Positions 8,823-20,464 of a stretch of 64,000 nucleotides of DNA are shown one piece after another. The DNA lies in contig VCJN01001008.1 of NCBI GenBank assembly GCA_006384855.1, positions 1 to 64,000 on the forward strand, read 5' to 3'. A program made the position numbers and the translations under genes. The stretch comes from Tetraselmis striata (taxonomy: Eukaryota > Chlorophyta > Chlorodendrophyceae > Chlorodendrales > Chlorodendraceae). The notes beneath the pieces are model-generated. The model had not been told where the DNA came from. It did no database searches and worked only from the letters and a program-made list of their open reading frames with translations. Numbering within the stretch: the first letter of the stretch is position 1; each line of letters begins with the position of its first letter.

Positions 8823-9369
8823 AGGCGTTAAGGATTATAAAGTGTGGTTTGGGAACCAGGATCTCCGGGAAATCCGTGGGCGGGCGGGCACCGTTTAATC
8901 CACCCCTGTGTATTCAGTTTATCACCTATAGTACTGTGTAATGTACTGATCTCAACCCAGCCGAGCACTCAAGCAAACGCCGCGCCGCGCCCGAACCTTG
9001 GGCGGTGCGGCAAACGGCGCAGAGCTACTCTGCCGGTAGCGCATCCCGGGAGCCACAACCACCATGTAACCTCCAGACGTGTCACCATCACCAGGCAACC
9101 ATGGCGGCCATCATACGGCCCGAAATTGCGGCTTAATGGTTAGCGTTCGCAAGATCTCAGCTGCTACATGGCGAGGCGAGAATGTGATGAACAACAAGTG
9201 GACCATCCGCATCTCAGCGTGGCTGCATGACAACGACAGCGCTGCCTTACTGAATGAAGGAGGTGTTGGAAGAGCACAAGCTCGCGGAACTGGCCGGCCT
9301 GCACCGTACCTGTGAGGTGCGGTTGGAGGTCGCAACCCTTCGTGAGCGCTCACATGGTGGGTTGCTGAG

Positions 9370-9640
9370 CTTAGGAGGCGGCGGTGGAGTGGCAGCAAGC
9401 TGGGCAACAAGCATGCGAGGAGCTGCTTGCACAATAGGCGGCGGTGGAGCCGCATCAAGCTGGGCATCGGGCACGCGAGGAGTTGCTCGCATAGGAGGCG
9501 GCGGTGGAGCAGCACCCAGCCAGACGGGCAGCCGGCAGGCGAGGAGCTGCCTGCACAAGAGGCGGCGGTGGAGCAGCATCAAGCGGGGCATCAAGCGGGC
9601 GAGGAGTTGCTCGCAGAGGAGGCGGCGGTTGAGAAGCCGC
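9370..9640 (+). repeat. Degenerate ~57-bp tandem repeat
   Basis: About five units start near GGAGGCGGCGGTGGAG and end near GCGAGGAGCTGCTTGC. In one frame they read as a 19-residue repeat of the type EEAAVEQHQAGHQAGEELLA, which would form a coiled coil, but early units contain stops. Unit 2 copy at about 37,740-38,010. Confidence 0.6.
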
Positions 9641-11166
9641 AGACCGATGAAGAGGACATGCCCCTCAGCGATGAATACGACTCTGACTTCGTGGCAGAGG
9701 GATGAGACGTTGACGACGACACTGCGGAGATTGTGTCATCGGCCCCTCCGGAGCGAGATGAGGCGATTGACCTCTGTGAGGACATTGATGCGCGTGAAGA
9801 GGACGTCATTGATCTTTTGAATGATGATGAGGATGTCCCTCCGGTTGCGACGTTCAAGCAGATGTTTGAGGACAACGTGAAGCATGTGCAGACATTCGTA
9901 GAGGAAAAGATCGAGCAGGCGACATGCGCTATGCGTTGGATGGCAGCCTATGGGGAGGGGAGCAATACTACGTTGTGCCGCCTGCCGTAGATAGCGAGAT
10001 CGGCCCAGTGCTCAAGACTTTGCAGCTGCTGGATCCCACACTCCAAGATGTGTCTGTCACCGGCGTGAGTTGTATCCTGCGCTGGAGAAGGTGTTGCTGA
10101 ATCACACTGTCAGCACATCATGCATGGACGGTGCAGTTCCTGAAAGCTTGCATCAATCAGCCCTGCGATTTCATCGCGTGCAAGAAAGGCATTTGGCCGG
10201 CAAGCTACGTCACTGATCAAGATATGTACTGGAAGATTCAAGCGATGAGCATGCCCGCTCCCATCCCGAAGCGTGTGGACCCCAAGAACAAGGCATCCAA
10301 GCTGCACTACATGCCGTGTTTTGAGGCGATACACCAGCCTTTCACGGCAGAGCACCAACCCAGCAAGATCTTGACAGACACAACCCCCACGGGCAAGCTC
10401 GTTGATGGCACTCCTACTGCAGCACCAGCGGCAGAGGCGGCAGAGGTGGCAGGGGCGGCAGGGGCGACCGAGGACGAGGCAGAGGCGCCGCAATACCAAC
10501 GTTGCTGCCGGAGCACTGTATGGAGATCGTCACGCCTGGCGGTGGGCATCTTCTTCAGCAATTGTCCAGAGGGGTTGTGGAATGCAAGGATAGTTGCAAG
10601 CCCCGGTTCATCTACTCAGCGCGCGCTCCTAGCAACATGACGCCTCCAGACCGCAAGGATGGCGAGCCACACAGCGTGGCGCCACTGAGGGCATGCCGCC
10701 AGGCAGCCAAGAATGCGTTTCAGGAAGCGCAAGACGGTCTTGATTACATATGTGGAGGCCAGCCCCTTCCAGAGGACCACCCCTACCACAAGGTATTCTA
10801 TTGTGCCGATGACTTAGAATGCCACATGCATGTAGGGGCGCAATACTATGTTAAGCGAGGAAGGCATGCTCTTGTGGCCTCTTGGGCTGATGACACACTG
10901 TTGTGCTCCAACTGTGTTGGAATCACTCGCGAGGCTGGCATCGTAGAGTGTGGCATTCTATTCAGCACTGCGTTGCCTCTATGCAAGCAATGCAAGGCAG
11001 GGGGGGCAAATACGTTGTCAGGTCTGCCACTAGGATGGTTGCGGGCAGGGCGGCAGCGGCAGAACATGCAGCCAATAGGGTTGCCCACAAGGCGGCAACA
11101 AGCAGCACTGCACGTAGGAAGCGTGCGAGGGTAGCATGGGACATGTACGAAGCCATGATGCAGTGA
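9640..11166 (+). pseudogene. Putative transposon protein, broken frames (unit 1)
   Basis: Three successive frame segments can be read. An acidic part (DMPLSDEYDSDF, DEAIDLCEDIDAREEDVIDL, 9,640-9,990, with one UGA at 9,703-9,705). A middle part (10,131 to about 10,490: GIWPASYVTDQDMYWKIQAM, RVDPKNKASKLHYMPCFEAI). A Cys-bearing part (from ATG 10,520: DGLDYICGGQPLP, FYCADDLECHMHVGAQYYVK, LLCSNCVG, LPLCKQCK). A frame change near 10,490 occurs in both units, so it may be an intron or an ancient lesion. Unit 1 also lost one G in a run near 11,000, which breaks the basic C-terminus. No family recognised. Confidence 0.45.
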
Positions 11167-11480
11167 TTTCCGACCTATCGTACCACATACCAAGTGTTGC
11201 CCACCGATTTTCTGCGGCCCCCGGATGGAGGGGGTGAGGGGGGGGGGGGGGGGTCAAATCCATCAGTGGGATTGTTTGGCCATGAATGCATGTGCCCTTT
11301 GGATAGTATTGCATATATGTATCCCTTATAATATTTGAAGCATGCTTAGCCGCTCCCATGGCATTTGCAGCCATGTAAATGCCCAAACCAGTGATATAAC
11401 TGGTGGTCTAACGAAGTCGGTGGGCAGCGAAAATCAGTGGGCGTTGTCTCCCAAACCACAACATATAATCCTTAACGCCT

Positions 11481-11965
11481 AAGAAATGAAGATTGCTGGA
11501 ACATGCTAGCTTATTGGCACCTTCCCAGCGAACCCTCCTCGTACGAGTACTGTTGGACTATCAAATTACTTTATTTCCAGCGGTGGGTTTATAACCGGCC
11601 TTTTTGTATTAAACTCACCGGAGTACGGGTAGACTATTACATTATCAATCCTAACCCTGCTGCGCTACAGATTATTTACTCGTACCCGGTACCCGTACAT
11701 GTACGACCATACATACTTTGGCGACGCACGAATGCTACCGCGATTCTACGCCGGTGCTACGCCGCTTATTGCTTATTCGTACGAGGATTTTTTCCTTAAT
11801 GGATAGGCGGAAACTGGTGACCGTGCTATGCCGGATTTGGAGGCTTATTGCTTACTGCTCTCCCTTATTCACGAACGGTCGCTGTAACGGTCGCGGCTAC
11901 CTGTACAAGTAGTTCGCGAAAGCTTACGGCGTGGCAATGCGCATCGCATTCCCTACCTGACGGCC
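11481..11965. other. Gene-free stretch (unit 1)
   Basis: No gene seen; identical apart from point changes to 39,852-40,336. It is rich in GTAC-containing strings such as TACCCGGTACCCGTACATGT. Confidence 0.5.
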
Positions 11966-12373
11966 ATGCTATCACCGCCGCGGCACGCTCCAATGGCGCG
12001 CGGGAAGGACGAACGAGGAGGTGAAGGTTGGGGCCGCGGTACCTCAGCTAGAGGCCGGGGGAGGGGGAAAGGGACTAGCAGTGTTATTGCTTCCGCGCCA
12101 TTCCGCGCACCCGCGTCCGCGCGGGCAGCCGCACCGCCAGCCGCCGAACCGACTCCACTCGCGCCCCATCCGACCCCCCCCCGCCCCCCCGCTTCTGACG
12201 AGTCCCCGGTTAAGCGAGGACGCGAGTCTGCCTTTGTGGCGGCGACTGGCGAGGACAGCTACGGGCGCCAGGACGTTTGCGAAGAAAGCATGCCGCTCGG
12301 CGACAGCGGCGGCTTCCGTACGACTGAACGCCACCGTTGCAGCCTCGGATTGAGCCGGCCTGTTCTTTGCTAG
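11966..12373 (+). CDS. Hypothetical basic, Pro/Ala-rich ORF (unit 1)
   Basis: 135 codons ending just before the LTR element. It has an RGG-like N-terminus (GWGRGTSARGRGRGKGTS), then an Ala/Pro tract and ESPVKRGRES. Unit 2 (40,337-40,744) encodes the same protein with one Gln/His change. RG-rich starts occur in Gag-like and RNA-binding proteins, but I recognise no domain. It may be the 5' part of a longer ORF cut by the LTR element, or chance. Confidence 0.25.
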   Translation: MLSPPRHAPMARGKDERGGEGWGRGTSARGRGRGKGTSSVIASAPFRAPASARAAAPPAAEPTPLAPHPTPPRPPASDESPVKRGRESAFVAATGEDSYGRQDVCEESMPLGDSGGFRTTERHRCSLGLSRPVLC

Positions 12374-12386
12374 GTGAAAATAGGGG

Positions 12387-13984
12387 TGTTGGAATCTGCC
12401 CGATACCCTAGCACCGGCCGATACCCTAGCACCGGCCGGACACATGTCCCGCGCGCCTTTGCGCGCGCGTGCCTGTCTCCCGGCCCGCCGGGCGCTCTGC
12501 TTTCACTCTCTTCCTGTCCACAGTCCCCGCAGCTCGAGCCCGGCTCGCTGCTCCCACTGTAAGATGCTCCGAGCACCTCCACTCACCATCACCTCCGCGG
12601 TTGTGCCGTTTAGGTTATGGGCCCTCACACGTCACGTGGGCGCGAGCGGGGTACATGGAGAAGTCCGTGCGTTCGGCGCACGTCCGGAGTCGTTCGAAAA
12701 ACGGCCGAGGCGGCTGCCACAAGGGCGCCGAAAACTAGCCCACAAGGGGCGAGGGATGCACGCTGAGCCTCCGGCGGGGCCAGTACACAACCCTCCCGAC
12801 ACCGTATCGGGGTTCCGCCTACCGGCCCGAGAGAGCCAGCCTCCGGGGCTGCGCTCAACATACCGTATCGGGGTTCCGCCTACCGGCCCGAGAGAGCCAG
12901 CTTCCGGGGCTGCGCTCAACAGACAAGTCCCCGGGATTTTGTCGAACCACTGCTGTACTTAGCTTTTAGATTCAAACCTCAAAAATAGAATTCGAAAACA
13001 CACCTTGCGTCGAGCCAGGCCGTCACACGTCGTGGTTCCACTAGCAAAACCGGAGGCAGACGGCGAAACGACCGGCGAGCCCGCTGGTGGCTTTTGCTTA
13101 CTGGAAGGACCGCCGGACGACCGTCGCGGAGCTGTTGTGCGGACCCTTGGACCCCGGACAGCGATAACACAGTGGAGCGTTTCAGCGGAGCGCGTCGTTT
13201 ACCAGCCATCCAAGATCCTCGCAGCGAGAACCACACGCGAACCGCCCAGGCGCCTACCTACCCAGGTCCCGCCTATCACGTCATGCCTGCCACCTTCGAC
13301 GGAGTGAACGACCACTGTGGTGCTGCTGGCCACTCGCCGACCGCGCGTATGGGGCTAGCAACTGCGAGGCAGCACTGCTACTGGGTGCCAGCAGCTCAGC
13401 TACGAGCAGCCCGCCCTGTGCTCCCCCGCCTGCGTTGGCTACCAGCAGCTCGTGCTCAGCAGCCCCGCCGAGGCTGCCAGAAGCATCTTGCGCAACGCAC
13501 TGCCCGGCATCGCCCAAGGCACGAGGATGACGCCCTCGCGGCCTCAACACCAGCCAGCTCCGGCTCACCAGCTCCACAGTGGGGCGACAGTACAGCATGG
13601 AGCGGTGCACGCGGAAGCGCGTCGCTCGGAAGCTATCAAGAATGTATAGAGTAGTCGCTATTAATTTCTGCTGCTATTCAGTACTGTATTAGCGCCAGAT
13701 TCCGAATATTGTTCCAATTGCACACAGCGGTCAAACGGAGATGATCCCCGTGTACAATTGAGGGGGGCTGTTGGAATCTGTCCGATACCCTAGCACCGGC
13801 CGATACCCTAGCACCGGCCGGGCACATGTCCCGCGCGCCTTTGCCTGTCTCCCGGCCCGCCGGGCGCTCTGCTTTCACTCTCTTCCTGTCCACAGTCCCC
13901 GCAGCTCGAGCCCGGCTCGCTGCTCCCACTGTAAGATGCTCCGAGCACCTCCACTCACCATCACCTCCGCGGTTGTGCCGTTTA
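12387..13984 (+). mobile_element. Small non-autonomous LTR retrotransposon (TRIM-like), unit 1
   Basis: LTRs at 12,387-12,612 (226 bp) and 13,769-13,984 (216 bp; differs mainly by a 10-bp deletion) start TGTTGGAATCTG and end TTGTGCCGTTTA. A polypurine tract (GAGGGGGG) directly precedes the 3' LTR. Perfect 5-bp target duplications AGGGG flank it (12,382-12,386 and 13,985-13,989). The LTRs contain a 19-bp tandem repeat (CGATACCCTAGCACCGGC). The 1.16-kb interior encodes no recognisable Gag or Pol and has a 61-bp tandem repeat, so enzymes must come from elsewhere. Confidence 0.88.
12801..12921. repeat. 61-bp tandem duplication inside the LTR element
   Basis: ACCGTATCGGGGTTCCGCCT ... GCGCTCAACA at 12,801-12,861 is repeated at 12,862-12,921 with one or two changes. 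The unit 2 copy shows the same duplication. Confidence 0.85.
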
Positions 13985-14229
13985 AGGGGTGCTTCCATCA
14001 TTGGGTTTGCTTAAGCGAGGCTGCGGGTGTGGCTATAGGAGCCCAACGCGGGAGGGATGGGCGGCCGCCGGAAGCTGGCGTTCGCAAGATCCCCCACGCG
14101 AGTGGTGGCGGGAGGCCGGTATACCATCCCGCATTAGATCCAGATGAGCCGTCCGATGGAGTGGGCGCCCTCTGAAACGCGTTGACCGCCGTCCATTTCG
14201 CCCACCGGAAATGTACGTTCCTGCGCAGT

Positions 14230-14316
14230 CAATAAGGAATGAATACGCTCTTATTCCTTATTGCGTGTCACGGGGGGCCCGCGGACCCCCCTGCGTGACA
14301 CCCAATAAGGAATAAG
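14230..14316. repeat. Hairpin cluster 3' of LINE-1 (unit 1)
   Basis: AATAAGGAAT occurs direct, inverted (ATTCCTTATT) and direct again. Between the last two lies a strong hairpin: GTGTCACGGGGGG and CCCCCCTGCGTGACAC around CCCGCGGA. Also present at 42,607-42,694. It could be a small palindromic element or a structured LINE tail. Confidence 0.5.
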
Positions 14317-14529
14317 GGCTTTAAAAAATTTTATTACATAAGGGCTTTCACAAAAGCGCACTACAAACATAACTAACAGCAACTATGAAAGGTTGCCAGC
14401 AAAAGAGAGACATAAGCCTGAAACCAAGGTCGAGCATGAGGACAGGGAGCCAAGAACCAAGAAGGAGCCAAGGGAACCACGAAGTCACTTAGCTGCCAGG
14501 AACCAAACGGACCCCCGCCCCGGGGTAGG

Positions 14530-17500
14530 CTATCGGCCGCGGCGAGGACGCTTGCAGCCAATGACCCGGGTCATAGCAACACATGCCGACGAGCGACGCG
14601 ACGCAAGCGCAGGAGCACCATCACGTGCCGCACGCGCGGCCGCGACCCCGCCAAGAACGTTGTCTGCATGTGCCATGTTGATGAGCAAGGAGAAACGGCG
14701 GCGCCACGCAGACAAGAGCTGGCCGATTTTTTGGCCAGTGTGTGTGGCTAGCTTTCGCGAGCTCCACCAAGAAAGCCTCGGCGTGCGGGGCCAGCGAGCC
14801 AAACTCGGAAACGGCGAAAGGAACAAAGCGAAGCATGCCGGCGGCGTTTCGGACACCCTCGTCACACTTCTGGATTTTGTGGCGCTCTGCAGCCCGCAAA
14901 GCAGTCGTTGGATCCGAGCTTGACACGCCGAGGATAGGGGCAATGGTGATATCGACAGCAACCGTGTTTCCGCGGATACCGCCATACCCAAAAAGCCCAA
15001 CATCGGCCGGCCGGCCGTCGCTGCCCTTCGGGAGAGAAACAAGCACCGACGGGTCCGTGAGGATTTGGACACCCACGCCCAGCGCGGACTTCACGTCGTG
15101 GCAAATGTCGGAAAGGCCATGTGCCGCCCACTCGTGTGCGGCGTGATTGGAGTCGCCCCCAGAGCAACGTGCCACGTGATCAGCGTATGCGACCGCCCAA
15201 GTTGAAGGAGTGAACTCCACGCCAGCATCCTGAAAACGGGCCAGCATACCTTGTACTGAGAAGGAGCAAGAAGCACAAGAGCATGGCTCGCCAAGGGAGA
15301 GGACAGGAGCCGCCGGAAGGCCAAATGGGCGGCAAGCGGCAACACGGAACATGGAATCGTAGTACTCAGGGGTACGCTCACGGACTTCACCAAGGCGACC
15401 CTCACTTGGAGGATCAGTCACCAGGAACGCTGTCGCAACGCTAAAGAGGCGGCCTCGGAAGCGGTTGCTGTTAGGGCCGCTTGTAGGCATACGCGCAGCA
15501 AGCTTTGCGAAACGGACCGTGTGAATGCGGTGGCTCAGGGTTTCCTGTGCTTTCCGCATGGAGTGCAAGGGGAAGTCCGAGTAATGCGGGATAGCTTGGA
15601 GGTCGGCCGCCGAGCGCATTGCAGACGCCGGCTCAGCCCCGGCGGCCGAGCAGCCGGCACGGGCAACGTGGGAGCGCTTGGAGGGGAGCAACTTTAGGGC
15701 AGAGGCCAACGGCCCCGCTAGATCTTCGAGCACCGCGTCTCCACACTCGTCAACGACACGGGTATGAGCGGCGCGAAGCTCGACAGCCCACATCGGCGCC
15801 GACGCGTTGGCGCCGGCATCGAGCTCCAACGTTGGGGTGGCCAAAGCTTGGTGGATCGAGGACGCCCCAACACGGTAGAGGCTATGAGGGCTGGATACGC
15901 CGGACGGGTCGGAAAAGAACGCCCCGGCGTCGCTCAGGGTGGCGTGTTGAGCACGGAGGAAAGTCACAGCTTGGCCAACCACGAGGGCGGCAGCGCCGAT
16001 GTGGGAGGCATCTGCTATAACCACATTATCGCCGATGCCGAGGCCCCCAAATTGGACCGGGAGGGATAGCTGCGTGCGCATGGAGGGCGTATCCAAGAGG
16101 TCGGGACTAACACCCCATATGGCGGCAAGCGTTGAAAATGCGGCGGCGTCTGCATCTTCGAGGAAAGACGTAATAGTGTCGCCATACCCCTCGGATCGAC
16201 CCAAGCCCGGAGGCGTGGAGCGGAGATGGTGGCCAAGACGACGGGAGCAAACTCGCAGCAAACGAGTAGCAGTGTGGGAGTGGAAGTGGTCTGCCAAACC
16301 GATAAGCCGGGAGCCGAATTGGTGAAATCGTTCGACCGTTTTGTCGAACAGTTCCCGGGCGAAAGTGGCCGAGCCCACATGGGCACCAAGCACCTTGATT
16401 CCGGACGAGGAGAATGCAATACCATGCAACAAATGCCCAAAAGGAAGGGCGCCGAACGGGGACGAAGAGCCAAGCTGACAATATGCCTGTCGTTTGCGAA
16501 TGGTGACGCTTAACCCAACGGCGGCAAAAGCGGACGGGGCCACCCACGTAGCAAGCGCAAGTCCATCACCAGTGCCGACCAGGTTGACGTCGTTTGAGAA
16601 AGCCGCCAACACTGAGTGATTGGGGGCAGCCGCGCCGATGCGAGCATACACTCGGGCAGCGACGGCGGCGAACAGGATGAGGCCGAGGACGCAACCCTGG
16701 CGGGCCCCTCGACGGCTTGGAATCCGGAGAGAGGGACCCGGCTGGGAGCCGTCGAAAACGTACAGATTGGACTCTTGACCATAAAGCATGATCGCCGAAC
16801 GCAATAGAGGCTGCCAAACAGGGTCCTCGAGCAGTGTGCGGAACAGTTCGGAGCGGTAGAAGGAATTGAACGCGTTTTCGGCGTCAAGTTGCACCAAGAC
16901 GAGGGATGGATCCGAGTCTAGGAGAGATCGCCCAAGGAATTGAACTAGTTTCACGCCACCCTTAACGCCAAAACCGAACTGGCCGCGGGCGGCAAGCCAT
17001 TGGGCAATGGGCTCGCCATGAGCGCGCAAGAGGACGCGCATAGCGAACCGGACAAGCACGCTGCCGATGCCAATGGGCCGAATGGACCCCTTCATGTCTC
17101 CGGCACTTAGTTCAAACGCATTGCGCTCCGCCGGCGTGAGCTTATCTAGGGGAACCAAGGGAGCGGAGGAAAGGAAATGGGCGACGCCAGCAGGGACCTC
17201 CGCATTCGCGATGGCCTCGGCTATGCCACGGAGGTGAGAGCGCGAGCAGAGGGCACGGAGAGCCTCAAAGCGGATGCCATCGAGGAATGGGGCAGAACCA
17301 TTGGGGTTGCTGGACAACACCTCGCAAACGTCCACCGGAGCCTCAGGGAAAGTGAGGCGGTCCAACGAGAACGGATCCGGGAGCGCGCAAGGAACAGGGT
17401 CCGAGGTCTGGGGATGTAAGCGGAGGAGCTCTTTGTGAAGCCGCGGGCCAGTGGGCGCGAGCGGGACTGAGTGAAGGGCGGCAGCTGCGCGGCTGTACTC

Positions 17501-17890
17501 GCCCACCGCGGCCAAAGCCGAGGCCCGAGCAGCTTGGCGTTTGGTAACCGGCGGTGGGTCCACACAATTGGCCGACGCCGGAGCCACGTAATCATGAGGA
17601 GTAGCCCGAACAGATGCATGCGTACGCGCGGGGGCGAACAACTTGTCTAGGTCACCACGCTCCCAATGCGACAGACGGTTGTCACGGTAGTCCGCCACCG
17701 GGTCGGGGGGTAAAAACCGCGGGGAGTCGGTCATGGGCCGCAATATCAACCTGAAGAACAAGAGGTAGGCACTCCACGCAGCATGGGCAGCCTCAGATTG
17801 GCTCGCGCGGCCCTTGAACGAGAGAGCGTAGGTAAGGGTGGCGTCATGGTGGGGTTTGACCAGGGCAACCACGGACTTAGGGCATCCATT
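14530..17890 (-). pseudogene. LINE-1 RT-endonuclease ORF, RT motif C altered, frameshifted end
   Basis: A long frame (14,621-17,872) encodes RT motif A LDAENAFNSFYR, then RQGCVLGLILF, then AFSNDVNLVG where these enzymes have (F/Y)ADD. The first catalytic Asp is Asn (codon 16,592-16,594). The C-terminal half has CSCASC, DHVARC and a PD-(D/E)xK-like endonuclease (RPADVGLFGYGG, VAVDITIAP, ERHKIQKCDEG, RFVPFAVSEFGSL). Near 14,740 a 2-bp deletion versus the copy at 52,909 shifts the last ~70 codons into another frame, ending at 14,530. The product would lack RT activity and its normal C-terminus. Confidence 0.75.
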
Positions 17891-18501
17891 AGCGCAAGTA
17901 GCAGACCGGAAGGATAGGAGGGTCGACTCAAAGAAATCAAGTTACGAGGCGCCGCCGCGGGCACCACGATCGAAACACCAGCGAGCAGCCGGGGGCATAT
18001 CGCACAACCCCCCGCAGTATGTAGCCCACCCCCGGAGCGAGGGAGAAGGACGGAAGCCGGCTGGGCCGCGCCCGCCGCACAAGAACGCAAGTGCCGACCA
18101 AGGCCGGAAGCGTGGAACCACAGGCCGCAGCGCTGGCACGCCGACATCAAATGCCGATCTGCGTCACGAACAGGACATCCGTCGGCCGGCCGGACGGCTA
18201 GACATGCCGGCGAGGAGGTCATGTGGGCCCGCAAGTCATTTACGCGTGGATAGGGTTGAGCACACCCGACGCAATGGAGGGTCGCAGGCTGGCTCGGCCC
18301 AGCACCCTGTGATAGCGGCACCGGGGCTGGCGGGGTCTCGGGAGGAGGGCTCGAGGGCAATGGGGGCATCGGAGTGACGACCAAGGGCCGGTGGTGAGCC
18401 GTGGTTGGCTGCGCTGGCTGGCTGTGGCCTGACGACTCGGAGGGGGTGGAGACCGCGAGGGAAGGCCCAAAACTGCTGCCACCACCGGAACAAGAATCCA
18501 A
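17746..18501 (-). pseudogene. LINE-1 N-terminal zinc-finger region (unit 1)
   Basis: It encodes two C2HC fingers: LHCVGCAQPYPRVNDLRAHM...C and CQRCGLWFHASGLGRHLRSC. Such fingers bind target DNA in R2-like LINEs. In unit 2 the fingers are in one frame with the RT ORF (45,017-46,762). In unit 1 a frameshift around 17,900-18,010 separates them, so the protein is split. Confidence 0.65.
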
Positions 18502-18572
18502 GCGAGCGCCGTCCGGTGTACGGGTACCAGCACCAGAAGTACCAGCGGCGGTAGGGGTACCAGTATAAGGGC

Positions 18573-20464
18573 GACTACTGGTGTGAATTACAAAAAGGAC
18601 AGTTCCCCAGAATTAGAAAATCAATACAGCAAGCCGCCTAAAAGCGGCCCGCATCCCGCATGAGACGGGATGGATGAGTGATACGCGCACGGTTCAGAGT
18701 CCGGGCCACGCGAGCACGTGTGTGTGTGGGTGATCTTCGGACGTGCTGTGCAGCTTCAGCAACGGGATGGCAGACGAATCTGCGCCGTCTGATGAGGCAG
18801 CGAGCGCGCTCTCGAGCGGCCACCAAGCTCAGGACCCCGAGGAAATCTCTTGCGAGCAAGGCCTCCTGGTGAGCCCGGGTGATGCACCGAGTGCCCCGCG
18901 ATGAGAGGGCACCCCGATCCGCAGCCAAGCACGCGATACCACGCACTGTGCGGTGCACCCCCTTGCTCACCTCACCCACTGTGCCGAAGACCATGCCCGT
19001 GTACTCCGACATATCCAGGATGTCTCGAAGAGGACCCTTCTGCCCGGGCTCCGTGTTGTGCCACGCCGCATCCCGCGCAGCCAACCCCCGTTGTATGTCG
19101 CCCAACAGGGAGCGCTCAAACCGATCCACAGCCGTGGCCCGGGGCACTGAAGTGTACTTGACCCCGTACCGCATAGTCTTGAACTCCAACAGGGTGGACT
19201 TCAAGCTCCGGGGATCATAGCTCCCGGTCACGACGTTGAACGCCGGAAGGGAGAGCTCTGCGTCCGGCACTAGGTCCTTGAGCTCATCCCTGGGTACGGT
19301 GTTGCCGAGAGGCACTGCCTGCTGGAACAAGTCATCCACCTCCCGCCGTACTGCGATACCTAGGTCGTGAACACAGTGATCGCGGAAGGCATCTGCGATA
19401 GCGTCGTGCTGTACACGCCAGTGAGCGTCTCCAGGCGCCGGGAGGTTCATGAGCGCGTCGCCGTATAGATCAACAATGACAGGGTTGTGCTCTGTCGAGG
19501 GCAGAATGATCTGGCACCCAACCACCGGGGCCAAGCACGGGCTAGGCAGAAAGAAGTACCCGGCAGCGACCTCCCGCAGCTCATGCGGAGTCATGACTGC
19601 CCGCGCGGTGGGGATGGCCACTGTCCACATGCCTGACGCCGCGTCGAGCTGGTTGAACAAGATCCGTTCCCTACATGTGGCGGGGAGAGCGCACACCTCA
19701 TTTCGAAGCCGAGAGTTGTTGGCCTGGTCTAGAAATGCCGTCAGCTCCTTTTGCGAGCCCGACGCAGCCTCCACTTCCCGCTCCATCTGGCGTGCATCTG
19801 CGTCGCCGAGATGGCCAGCAGTAGCCACTTGGAGGCGGCCCCACGCCTCGCGCATCTCCGCGGCGTAGCTGTCCGACCCATGAGCATCGTTGAGGAAGTG
19901 GTCATACTGGCGGGCGGAAGAATTTGCGTTGAAGCTGCCTCGGCCAAGTACGGACCCGAGCTGTGGGTCGAAGAAACCAGGGGTGGGGGTGTTGGTGCCG
20001 GAGTTCCTAGTCAGGAACCTTGGGAGGATGGCATTCATGCAGCCGATGAAGGCGGCATCACGAACGGTAGCCATGCGGCGGATGCCAGCTCCCTTCAATC
20101 GAGTGGGGAGGTGAAGCCTGCTGCGCGCCCTGGCCACTGCATCCTCGCTCAAGGTAGCCACCTCCGCTGCCATGGGGTCGGGGTCGTGCAAAAGCTCCGC
20201 CAAGAAATCGGTGACCACCGGATTGGTGTCGGTGCCGTACGTGGAGGGATCAAAAGAGACCCCTAGCACCCGTTCGACCGCCGCGAGGATGGTGGCATCC
20301 ACCGCCTCCGCAAAGGCCTCCACCTCGGACGGAAGACAATTGCGGAGCCAATACCCCGCCTTGTGTTGCATGCAGTGCTTGAGCAGGGCCCATGCGTGGT
20401 GATGCAAGGTAAGGCGTGGGTGTACCGACGGCTGGGCTTGGCAGATAGAAGCTTGCTCAGGCTA
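18573..20464 (-). pseudogene. LINE-2, 5'-truncated copy in reverse orientation (unit 1)
   Basis: A minus-strand copy of 49,104-52,258 of the longer LINE-2, without the hAT insertion. It encodes the part after RT, through the endonuclease-like motifs (LVPDAELSLPAF, LLEFKTMRYG), in one open frame (18,638-20,407). It is flanked by ACTACTGGT on both sides (left about 18,564-18,572, right about 20,470), while unit 2 has a single uninterrupted site at about 46,248. That fits an independent LINE insertion. RT is absent. Confidence 0.75.

Larger units (their letters stand above)
8823..11480 (+). mobile_element. Unclassified 2.66-kb TIR transposon (unit 1)
   Basis: The left end AGGCGTTAAGGATTATA ... 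TGTGGTTTGGGA is repeated inverted at the right end (TCCCAAACCACAACATATAA then TCCTTAACGCCT, about 11,449-11,480), giving ~32-bp imperfect TIRs. The interior has a degenerate ~57-bp tandem repeat (about 9,370-9,640), an acidic frame, and a Cys-containing protein frame. I do not recognise a superfamily and see no clear DDE signature. No target duplication is evident. Both units carry it, so no empty site exists here. Confidence 0.65.
14331..18560 (-). mobile_element. LINE-1: RLE-type non-LTR retrotransposon (unit 1)
   Basis: On the minus strand it has the order zinc fingers, RT, Cys/His motif and restriction-like endonuclease, the plan of R2/NeSL-type LINEs. The 3' end is marked by comparison with the 5'-truncated copies at 24,914 and 52,894, which end at the same GCCCTTATGTAATAA. 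The exact 5' end is not resolved (about 18,540-18,560). Confidence 0.8.

Noticed and set aside
18573..20464. Simple inversion of LINE-2 between the two units
   Set aside because: Duplicated ACTACTGGT at both ends and the 5' truncation fit a new insertion better.
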